Below, one piece after another: positions 9,183 to 15,051 of a stretch of 39,540 nt of DNA. The stretch is from Lachnospiraceae bacterium (lineage in GTDB: Bacteria > Bacillota > Clostridia > Lachnospirales > Lachnospiraceae). Both the position numbers and the translations under genes were made by a program. The stretch lies in assembly GCA_011959285.1 (NCBI GenBank), contig BLLW01000033.1:1-39540 (forward strand). Reading direction: 5' to 3'. Position 1 is the first letter of the stretch, and the number at the start of each line of letters is the position of its first letter. The notes beneath the pieces are model-generated. The model worked only from the letters and a program-made list of their open reading frames with translations. It had not been told where the DNA came from and made no database searches.

Positions 9183-9261
9183 TCGCAACCTCAATCAGTG
9201 AAATCGTCATAACAAATGCATACGTAAACACATCCACAACATACTCCCTTTTGAAAATTGT
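9172..9261 (-). pseudogene. Scrap of an FtsX-like ABC transporter permease
   Basis: About 30 codons on the minus strand read FKREYVVDVFTYAFVMTI then SLIEVANVFN. This matches the membrane segment and following loop found in the C-terminal FtsX domain of MacB-type permeases, where ISLIxxxNVFNT is usual. The frame has a stop just upstream and runs directly into the DUF5050 remnant at about 9172-9182, so it is a piece left at a rearrangement junction rather than a gene. The assignment rests on a short match. Confidence 0.4.
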
Positions 9262-9292
9262 GCACCCATGTAAAACTAACTATAAATATGTT

Positions 9293-9321
9293 TTGTAAGC
9301 AGCAGGCAAAAGTTTTATAAT
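9293..9321 (+). promoter_or_regulatory. Promoter of the nucleotidyltransferase gene
   Basis: TTGTAA (9293-9298), 17 bases, then a perfect TATAAT (9316-9321). It lies 38 bases ahead of the ATG at 9359, which has GGAGG at a normal distance. Confidence 0.55.
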
Positions 9322-9358
9322 TTAGTATATAAATCAGAAGTTGTATGGAGGAATATAG

Positions 9359-9988
9359 ATGTCTGAATTAAAAGAATTATTAGATGATTTCATATTGAAC
9401 AGTAAAAATATTTTATATGATAACCTTATTGGAATCTATCTTCATGGCTCTTTGGCAATGGGATGTTATAATGAAAAGAAAAGTGATATTGATTTACTGG
9501 TTGTTGTAAAAAATAATGTATCAAGAGAAATTAAGCAACAATACATGGACATGGTTGTTGCATTAAATAACAAGGCACCTTCAAAGGGGATTGAACTTAG
9601 CATTGTCAAAGAAGTTGTGTGCAAACCATTTGTATATCCAACACCCTTTGAATTACATTTTTCTGTAGCACATTTGAATTGGTATTTATCAAATCCAAAG
9701 GATTATATCGAAAAGATGAATGGTACTGATAAAGACCTTGCAGCGCATTTTACAATTATATATCATCGAGGAAAAACGCTCTACGGAAAAGAAATAAAAT
9801 CCGTTTTTTCAGAAGTCAGCAGCGAAGCCTATATGGATAGCATATGGCTTGATGTCAAAAATGCAAAAGAAGATATTATTGATGATGCAATGTATATTAG
9901 GACTGATTACAGCAGCGGCGCTCATCCCCGCAAACCCCGTTCCAAGTCCGGCTCCAATTCCTGCAATAAAGCAAATGAAAAATTTTAA
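9359..9988 (+). CDS. Truncated aminoglycoside nucleotidyltransferase-like protein
   Basis: The 229-residue frame starts behind GGAGGAATATAG. Residues 1-180 are a good match to ANT(9)/ANT(3'')-type adenylyltransferases with a C-terminal DUF4111 domain: the nucleotidyltransferase motif GSLAMGCYNEKKSDIDLLVV carries the metal-binding Asp pair, and the later FELHFSVAHLNWYLSNP region is typical. Homologues are about 255-265 residues long. Here, after DDAMYI at about 9898, where they usually continue with a helix containing LNLCRVLA, the frame runs into unrelated DNA: the antisense of a TauE/SafE gene start, giving a Pro/Ser/Lys tail. The last quarter of the enzyme is therefore lost and activity is doubtful. 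The AT-rich composition differs from neighbours, consistent with transfer. Confidence 0.75.
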   Translation: MSELKELLDDFILNSKNILYDNLIGIYLHGSLAMGCYNEKKSDIDLLVVVKNNVSREIKQQYMDMVVALNNKAPSKGIELSIVKEVVCKPFVYPTPFELHFSVAHLNWYLSNPKDYIEKMNGTDKDLAAHFTIIYHRGKTLYGKEIKSVFSEVSSEAYMDSIWLDVKNAKEDIIDDAMYIRTDYSSGAHPRKPRSKSGSNSCNKANEKF

Positions 9989-9991
9989 CAT
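9899..9991 (-). pseudogene. 5' stub of a TauE/SafE family permease gene
   Basis: Immediately after marR (TAATG stop/start overlap at 9989-9993) a minus-strand gene starts with MLKFFICFIAGIGAGLGTGF then AGMSAAAVISP. This is the usual first membrane helix of TauE/SafE anion exporters. After about 31 codons it meets the truncated nucleotidyltransferase at about 9898 and continues only as antisense of that gene. The remaining seven or so helices are missing. Confidence 0.65.
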
Positions 9992-10437
9992 TATTCTGCC
10001 TCCTTCCCTTTCAGATAAGTATTAATATTGCGCAGGATACGATCATTTTGTTTTTTCATGCTGTCAATTTCCTCCTGTGAAAAACCATCCAGCATGATTG
10101 AAATGAATTCCTCCTGCGCAGCCTGCCCATCATGGATGATGCCCATAGCCCCTTTGCATATCCTCAAATGTGCTGTCTTACGGTTGCATTTCAAATACTC
10201 TTTTCTTATATAACCGCACTGTTCCAGAAGTTTTATGGAAAACGATACCTGAGATTTTGACAGATATCTGACCTCAATAATATCTGATGCTGTATCAAAA
10301 CATGGATTATTAGCTAAAAAGAGAAGGATGTCCAATTCCATTCGGGTAATGTTATGTTTTACACAGACCCCTTCCACACATTTTGAATAAAGTGCCTTGA
10401 TTGCATTTTGATGTTCCCATGGATTTAGTGGAATCAT
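9991..10437 (-). CDS. MarR family transcriptional regulator
   Basis: The protein has 148 residues, the usual MarR length. The winged helix-turn-helix is clear in the middle (MELDILLFLANNPCFDTASDIIEVRYLSKSQVSFSIKLLEQCGYI), with the wing region around residues 85-95. Family members are dimeric repressors that respond to small molecules or oxidation. It was cotranscribed with a TauE/SafE gene that is now only a stub, so its original target is gone. It probably controls itself: a perfect 7 bp inverted repeat overlaps its -10 box. The start at 10437 follows AAAGGAG. Confidence 0.88.
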   Translation of the reverse strand: MIPLNPWEHQNAIKALYSKCVEGVCVKHNITRMELDILLFLANNPCFDTASDIIEVRYLSKSQVSFSIKLLEQCGYIRKEYLKCNRKTAHLRICKGAMGIIHDGQAAQEEFISIMLDGFSQEEIDSMKKQNDRILRNINTYLKGKEAE

Positions 10438-10450
10438 TGCATTCTCCTTT

Positions 10451-10468
10451 TTGTTCTTTTTAGAACAA
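10451..10468. promoter_or_regulatory. Probable MarR operator
   Basis: TTGTTCT and AGAACAA form a perfect 7 bp inverted repeat with a 4-base spacer, directly between the marR -10 box and its ribosome binding site. The position fits autorepression. Confidence 0.6.
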
Positions 10469-10495
10469 TTTTACAATAAAAAGAGACTTTGTCAA
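10468..10495 (-). promoter_or_regulatory. marR promoter
   Basis: On the minus strand a perfect TTGACA (10490-10495) is followed after 16 bases by TAAAAT (10468-10473), about 30 bases before the marR start. Confidence 0.65.
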
Positions 10496-10630
10496 GCGTA
10501 AATATTTGAAAAACAGGAATGTCATCTAAAATAACTTGATGTTTTGTCTGATTTCTTGATTATTTGTCTAAACAGTGACGTAATATGGATGGAACATGCT
10601 ATCGTTATTTTTGCATCCAACGCCCCTGCA

Positions 10631-10950
10631 TCATATTTTACCAAAATCCGCTGCTTTTTCATATAAAAAGCAACCGCTGCCTTCACTATCCAGTTCGTCC
10701 GCCCCAAACGCCGCCTCCTTCATCTCCTCAAATGCTGCCGTGATCTCTGCCCTTTCCCCGCAGAAACTGTTCAGCGCCCTGATGAACAGCGTCTTTATAG
10801 TTTCCTCGTCAAGATGGGGCGTGGTGCATTTCTCCCCGCCGTCAAACTTGTGGTTGCATTGCCAGACCACCTTCCGGTATTTATCGTTGGAATACCATAC
10901 CTTGGAGCCATACCAGCTCCCGCAGTCCCCGCATTTTATCTTCCCATTTA
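10631..10950 (-). pseudogene. Zinc-ribbon fragment of a serine recombinase
   Basis: About 105 codons match the zinc beta-ribbon and following helix of large serine recombinases: GKIKCGDCGSWYGSKVW, then VVWQCNHKF and KCTTPHLDEETIKTLF, giving the CxxC ... C ... C pattern. The catalytic N-terminal domain and the coiled-coil end are missing. The fragment starts in the middle of a frame shared with a scrap of argD at about 10950 and ends at a stop at 10631. It is unlike the three intact recombinases further right and is a relic of a separate element. Confidence 0.7.
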
Positions 10951-10952
10951 CT

Positions 10953-11027
10953 ATTACAAAACCCCAATGAATTTGTTCCAATTCCACTGCCAAAATCTAT
11001 ATACTTTTTCCCCTCATAATTTTCTGC
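10953..11027 (-). pseudogene. Scrap of an argD-like class III aminotransferase
   Basis: About 25 codons (ENYEGKKYIDFGSGIGTNSL then GFCN) match the well conserved N-terminal stretch of acetylornithine-type aminotransferases, where GKKYLDFxSGIGVNSLGH is usual. It is preceded by unrelated sequence after the DegT gene and passes into the recombinase fragment at about 10950. It is only a junction scrap. Confidence 0.55.
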
Positions 11028-11081
11028 CTGCATTTGCCAAACCATAAAACAATGATCTGGAATCCAGATAATCATACAGGA

Positions 11082-12206
11082 CTACTGCCGGAACTGTTTC
11101 CGCACGATTTTTATAATGCGTTCCATATCCTCTTTTGTATTTTTAATATCACTTGGCAGGCAAAGCCCTCTGTTAAAAATATCTTCACTTACGCTTATCC
11201 CATCCTCTACCTGAATAAAATCATATTCTTTAAACACAGGCTGCAAATGCATCGGTTTCCATATCGGTCTTGTTTCAATTCCTTCCACCTCTAAGGCATC
11301 CATAACCTGCGTTGGCGTTACTCTGCTGTCTGCGGAAATCGTCATGCAGGAAAGCCAATTGTTGTCAACAGCCGCCTTGTTCAACGGATTCATTTCTATT
11401 TCTTCTATATCCAAAAAGGCTTCTTTATACGTTTTATAAATTTCGTGTTTCTTCTGTATATGCTCTTCAATATGCTGCATCTGCCCGCACCCGATTCCTG
11501 CAACAACATTCGACATCCTGTAATTGTAACCAATCGTAGAATGCTGATAATGTCTGGCAGGATCACGAGCCTGTCTTGATAAAAACCGGGCTTTATCCAC
11601 ATCTTTTTCCTGTTTGGCAACCAGTATACCTCCGCCCGAAGTTGTAATAATCTTGTTTCCATTAAAAGAGTAAATCCCATAATCCCCGAATGTACCTGTC
11701 ATTTTTCCTTTATATGTCGTACCTAACGATTCCGCCGCATCTTCAATCAAAGGAACATTATGCTCCTTACAAAGTGCGCAGATTTCGTCCATATTCGCTG
11801 ATGTGCCATACAAATGCACAGCCATGACAGCTTTCGGGTTGGGATATTTTTCAAACGCTTTCCTTAATGCCGCTACATCCATATTCCAAGTGTCACGTTC
11901 TGAATCGATAAAAACAGGAGTTGCCATCTCATATCTTACCGGATTAACGCTTGCCGCAAAGGTCAGGGAGGGTACAAATACAATATCATTCTCCTTAACC
12001 CCCGCTAAAATAACCGAAAGATGCAGCGCCGCCGTTCCAGATGAAAGTGCAGCGGAAGAAGATGCTCCCACATAAGCAGCCACTTTATTCTCAAATTCAT
12101 CTACATTCGGTCCTAACGGTGAAATCCAGTTCGTTTCAAACGCTTTCTGAATATACTGTTGCTCCCCCGTATGCATGGTAGGAGTCGCCAAAGGGATTTT
12201 TTTCAT
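11082..12206 (-). CDS. DegT/DnrJ/EryC1/StrS family aminotransferase
   Basis: From the ATG at 12206 this is a complete 374-residue PLP-dependent sugar aminotransferase (MKKIPLATPTMHTGEQQYI). Landmarks are SSGTAALHLSVILAGVKEND (phosphate-binding loop), LIEDAAESLGTTYKGK (the Asp that contacts the PLP ring nitrogen) and YSFNGNKIITTSGGG with the Schiff-base Lys. The C-terminal part has RPIWKPMHLQPVF, typical of LegC/PglE-like enzymes that aminate 4-keto nucleotide sugars for surface glycans. A strong AGGAGG lies eight bases before this ATG, so I take it as the start, although the frame stays open upstream to 12491 through a phnW-like piece. No other sugar-nucleotide genes are near, so the gene looks displaced. 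A LysE gene lies upstream on the same strand. Confidence 0.85.
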   Translation of the reverse strand: MKKIPLATPTMHTGEQQYIQKAFETNWISPLGPNVDEFENKVAAYVGASSSAALSSGTAALHLSVILAGVKENDIVFVPSLTFAASVNPVRYEMATPVFIDSERDTWNMDVAALRKAFEKYPNPKAVMAVHLYGTSANMDEICALCKEHNVPLIEDAAESLGTTYKGKMTGTFGDYGIYSFNGNKIITTSGGGILVAKQEKDVDKARFLSRQARDPARHYQHSTIGYNYRMSNVVAGIGCGQMQHIEEHIQKKHEIYKTYKEAFLDIEEIEMNPLNKAAVDNNWLSCMTISADSRVTPTQVMDALEVEGIETRPIWKPMHLQPVFKEYDFIQVEDGISVSEDIFNRGLCLPSDIKNTKEDMERIIKIVRKQFRQ

Positions 12207-12221
12207 TATTCTTCCTCCTCT

Positions 12222-12491
12222 ATTATTGGTCACCAGCATCTTTTTCCCTTCCGGTAAAAGGGAGTTGATGCATACATCCATTGTAATCGTTCCAGAACCA
12301 CAAAAAAGTACAGATGTATATTTATCCAGATTACCATGTACAATCCGAACCAAATCGTCACGCATCTGCTTCATCATTGATGCAAATTCATTTTCACGAG
12401 GACAAATATCCGATACAACCTGCGCCATTTTTACAGCATCTGTTGTTGTTGCTGGACCGGGATTTAAAAGAATGTTTCTTTTTACCTGCAT
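12222..12491 (-). pseudogene. 5' part of a phnW-like transaminase, in frame with the DegT gene
   Basis: Residues 1-90 of the long frame (MQVKRNILLNPGPATTTD, DICPRENEF, then TSVLFCGSGTITMDVCINSL) match the N-terminus of 2-aminoethylphosphonate-pyruvate transaminase and related class V enzymes, where RNILLNPGPATTT and the FxGSGTAA motif are standard. Homology stops after LVTNN, where the family continues with a GAYGxR motif; here the following codons (RGGR) are simply the AGGAGG ribosome binding site of the DegT gene read in frame. The frame then passes without a stop into DegT, giving a possible 469-residue fusion. It has its own ribosome binding site (GAGGGGG) 13 bases after the LysE stop, so the fusion may be translated. 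Confidence 0.7.
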
Positions 12492-12503
12492 GTTTCCCCC
12501 TCG

Positions 12504-13088
12504 CTACTTCAACATGCTATATACACACTCTAATAACGTTAAAGCAAGAATAATGTTAATTATCCTGTAATATTTTTGATATGCGTTCTGTATCAGTACC
12601 CCCATTCCAACCCAAGTAAGCGTTGCAATCGTTCCAATCGTAGCTATAATAATCTCAAACAAGAGCAAAACCCATAAAGAGGCGCTATAATCCGTGATAT
12701 ACCCTGTTAATGCCGTAATTCCGAATAAATAGATTTTTACATTGACAAACTGCAATAAAAATCCTTTTAGAAATGACGCCGACTTTTCTACAGCGATTGC
12801 AATTGGTTTGCTTATCGCAATATGAATTGCCAGCCATAAAATATAGGCAGCGCCTATGTATTTCATAATACTAAGCACATCCGGTAAAAAAGCGCTTACC
12901 CCAAACACGAAAACAGCACAAATTACCTGTACAACATAATATCCTGCAAATATCCCCCAATAAAGCGGTCTCCCTTTTTTATATCCATAATTTGTTACCG
13001 TATTTAACGCCAATATATTACCCGGTCCCGGCGTGAAAGCATTGATAACAGAATAGATAATAAAATTACCTAATACATAACCTGGCAT
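12504..13088 (-). CDS. LysE family amino acid exporter
   Basis: A 194-residue membrane protein of the LysE/RhtB family, with six hydrophobic segments and the signature FTPGPGNILALNT near residue 18-30 in the first helix. Members export amino acids or derivatives driven by the proton gradient. The start at 13088 has AAAGGAGG upstream. It lies between a LysR gene and the phnW-like/DegT frame, all on the minus strand. The spacer in front carries an inverted repeat of the LysR type, so the LysR protein at 13190-14089 is the likely activator. The exported compound is not known. Confidence 0.85.
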   Translation of the reverse strand: MPGYVLGNFIIYSVINAFTPGPGNILALNTVTNYGYKKGRPLYWGIFAGYYVVQVICAVFVFGVSAFLPDVLSIMKYIGAAYILWLAIHIAISKPIAIAVEKSASFLKGFLLQFVNVKIYLFGITALTGYITDYSASLWVLLLFEIIIATIGTIATLTWVGMGVLIQNAYQKYYRIINIILALTLLECVYSMLK

Positions 13089-13165
13089 CTTTTATGCCTC
13101 CTTTCCGCTTCTATATCTTAGCACGGAATGTCATGTAATAGGTAATATCTGTTTTATATGCTGTT

Positions 13166-13184
13166 ACATAGGATAAGCCTATGT
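13166..13184. promoter_or_regulatory. Probable LysR operator ahead of the LysE gene
   Basis: ACATAGG and CCTATGT form a perfect 7 bp inverted repeat with a 5-base spacer, 78 bases upstream of the lysE-like start. It has the T-N11-A geometry of LysR boxes and a core close to the repeat ahead of the LysR gene at 14181-14200. Confidence 0.55.
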
Positions 13185-13189
13185 TTTAT

Positions 13190-14089
13190 TTATGTCTGGT
13201 ACTGTTTCAAAGCCTCAACATAAATCTCTCCCAATTCCGACAGTTCTTTATCATTGTTCAGTATATACCCAATATGCATCACCTCATCTTCCTCTAGCGG
13301 GATAGAAACGATAGAATCTCCTTGCAGGTATTTAGGGAAAATACCACTTGAAATTGTATATCCATCCAATCCGATCATCAGATTTACAATAGCTGCACGG
13401 TCACTGACCTTAATACTCCTTTCAGCAGGTTCATTACTGAAAAGTTCCTCCGAATAATTGGAAGATTCATAAGTTCCCTGCACAAAACTAAGCCGGGGAT
13501 ATGGTTTCAGATCATCCAGCCTGACAGATGTGCATTTTGCCAACGGGTGGTCTTTACCTATAAAAATATGTGGCGTTGCAGTAAACAATTCAAAAAAGTT
13601 CAAATTGTATTCTTCAAACAGCTTTCTCAACACATTTTCATTGCTGTTGCAAAGATACAGGATTCCCAAATCACTAAACCTGTTCCGTACATCTTCCACA
13701 ATCTGGTGCGTCTGCGTTTCATTCAGTATAAACTCAAACCTTTCCTGCCCAAAATGTTGTATCAATTCCACAAACGCATTTGTTGTGAAAGTATAATGCT
13801 GCGTTGAAACACAAAACCTTTGTTTTGCAGGTTTTTTATCAATATATTTTGATTCCAGAAGTTCCATCTGCTGAACTACCTGTCTTGCATATCCTAAAAA
13901 CTCCATTCCCTCCTTTGTCAGTGCTACTCCTGCCCGGCAGCGGCTGAAAATTGTTATTCCAGATTCTTTTTCTACTTCCTTAATTGCGCCGGAAAGACTT
14001 GGCTGAGAAATATACAGTTCTTTTGCCGCTTCTGTAATAGAACCTCTTTCCGCAACGATTATCATATATTTTAATTGTTGTAGTGTCAT
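13190..14089 (-). CDS. LysR family transcriptional regulator
   Basis: I place the start at the ATG at 14089 (MTLQQLKYMIIVAERGSI), which has GGAGG at a good distance; the upstream extension to 14131 has no ribosome binding site and does not fit the family. The resulting 299 residues are the standard LysR length. The N-terminal helix-turn-helix (AAKELYISQPSLSGAIKEVE) is followed by a substrate-binding-type effector domain. It lies directly ahead of the LysE exporter on the same strand. Two inverted repeats, one in front of it and one in front of lysE, suggest self-control and activation of the exporter by a co-inducer that is probably the exported compound. Confidence 0.88.
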   Translation of the reverse strand: MTLQQLKYMIIVAERGSITEAAKELYISQPSLSGAIKEVEKESGITIFSRCRAGVALTKEGMEFLGYARQVVQQMELLESKYIDKKPAKQRFCVSTQHYTFTTNAFVELIQHFGQERFEFILNETQTHQIVEDVRNRFSDLGILYLCNSNENVLRKLFEEYNLNFFELFTATPHIFIGKDHPLAKCTSVRLDDLKPYPRLSFVQGTYESSNYSEELFSNEPAERSIKVSDRAAIVNLMIGLDGYTISSGIFPKYLQGDSIVSIPLEEDEVMHIGYILNNDKELSELGEIYVEALKQYQT

Positions 14090-14180
14090 ATACCCTCCAA
14101 TCCAGCACTGGAAAATGCTCTTTTTCATCATATTTCATGCTTAATTTTACCATATTTCTCAAATAACAAAGATATGAATA

Positions 14181-14200
14181 AACTATGCTTTACCATAGTT
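14181..14200. promoter_or_regulatory. Probable LysR operator ahead of the regulator gene
   Basis: AACTATG and CATAGTT form a perfect 7 bp inverted repeat with a 6-base spacer, about 92-111 bases upstream of the LysR start. Confidence 0.5.
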
Positions 14201-14255
14201 ACAGCCTATTTCTCTTTCTCTAAAATATGTATCAATATACAAGCTACAAACTGTT

Positions 14256-14585
14256 TCATAATTTATAAAAAATCCCTGACCATTTACAAATACTTTGTAT
14301 GATTGGAACAACAGAAGCTCCCTTTTCTGATAACGAATACTCTACACGGGGAGGAACTTCATCATAAGATTTTCTCACCACTATCTCACTTTCAATCAGA
14401 CTTTTCAATGAAGCTGCAAGTACAGCATCTGTAATGTTTCCTATTTGCTTTCTAAGTTCACTATACCGAAGAACTTCTTTTGCTGACAAAACACAAATAA
14501 TTCTGGCGTTCCATCTGCTGCCAAATATTTTAAGTCCATACTCCAACGGACACCGAATATTATCACTTTCTTTTCGTTGGCCCAT
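14256..14585 (-). CDS. HxlR family transcriptional regulator
   Basis: This 109-residue protein is a typical one-domain HxlR winged-helix regulator. The CPLEYGLKIFGSRWNARIIC segment carries the conserved Cys near the N-terminus that often senses electrophiles or oxidants in this family. YSELRKQIGNITDAVLAASLKSL is the helix-turn-helix, and YSLSEKGASVVPII is the wing and C-terminal helix. The start at 14585 follows CAGGAGA. A 10 bp perfect inverted repeat overlapping the -35 region suggests autoregulation. No obvious target gene (nitroreductase, reductase) lies next to it. Confidence 0.9.
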   Translation of the reverse strand: MGQRKESDNIRCPLEYGLKIFGSRWNARIICVLSAKEVLRYSELRKQIGNITDAVLAASLKSLIESEIVVRKSYDEVPPRVEYSLSEKGASVVPIIQSICKWSGIFYKL

Positions 14586-14631
14586 AATCTTTATCTCCTG
14601 TTTTGTTTTCTATAATTATAGATTATATACT

Positions 14632-14667
14632 CTACATTTAAAAGTTACTATAAAAACTATAGTAACT
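14632..14667 (-). promoter_or_regulatory. HxlR promoter and operator
   Basis: On the minus strand a perfect TATAAT (14632-14637) lies 46 bases before the HxlR start. The expected -35 region falls inside a perfect inverted repeat, AGTTACTATA (14643-14652) with TATAGTAACT (14658-14667) and a 5-base spacer. The GTnACT...AGTnAC pattern is usual for HxlR-type boxes. Confidence 0.65.
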
Positions 14668-14676
14668 ATAAAAAAG

Positions 14677-14723
14677 AAATACTCCTAAATCAAATCGCCC
14701 ATTTAATTCAGGAGTATTTTTCA
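14677..14723. terminator. Intrinsic terminator, probably bidirectional
   Basis: AAATACTCCT (14677-14686) pairs perfectly with AGGAGTATTT (14710-14719), with T runs on both sides. On the minus strand it would stop read-through from the recombinase operon into hxlR. Confidence 0.6.
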
Positions 14724-15051
14724 TTCTACCTATTATTACTACGACGGTTAAACATCATTCATATTTAGCTTAATTAACTGTCAATTCAGCATCAAAGCAA
14801 TGCATAATAAGCACTTTATTCGACACAATGCACCACAAAATAAAATGCTTATTATCTCAAAATCCCCCTAATTTCTACCCCGGCAGACTATTTTCGACAC
14901 AAAGTGCCCCATACCCCGATTGTGTCAAGTTAATGTCACGAACTTTTTTCACTTTTTTTGAAGCAAAATCCCCGAAAGCCGCATAACTTCGTTGGGCTTG
15001 TGATAAATTAATGTCAAGTTCATGAAAAATTCGTGGTAAATTAATGCTAAG
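14724..15051. other. Gene-free spacer with repeats beside the recombinase operon
   Basis: No gene is visible in these 328 bases. The spacer holds an imperfect 15 bp inverted repeat (AATAAGCACTTTATT at 14806-14820 with AATAAAATGCTTATT at 14839-14853, one mismatch). It also holds two copies of TTCGACACAA (from 14819 and 14893), and a 7 bp hairpin GACACAA/TTGTGTC. Three copies of a TTAATGTCA-like word lie just before the recombinase stop. It is a candidate place for recombinase binding or attachment sites. Confidence 0.5.
14930..15050 (+). repeat. Three short direct repeats of a TTAATGTCA-like word
   Basis: TTAATGTCA occurs at 14930-14938 and 15008-15016, and TTAATGCTA at 15041-15049. The last two are each preceded by a TAAA run and followed by AGTT, so these two share about 15 bases. 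They abut the 3' end of the first recombinase gene. Confidence 0.45.

Noticed and set aside
14090-14131. Upstream start of the LysR protein at 14131.
   Set aside because: The extension does not fit the LysR N-terminus, whereas the ATG at 14089 has GGAGG and begins at the usual first helix.
14806-14853. Intrinsic terminator of the recombinase operon at the 15 bp inverted repeat.
   Set aside because: The stem is AT-rich, has an 18-base loop and lacks a U tract; the hairpin at 14677-14723 is a better candidate.
14806-15050. CRISPR-like array.
   Set aside because: The repeated words are short, only two or three copies exist, and spacing is irregular (78 and 33 bases).
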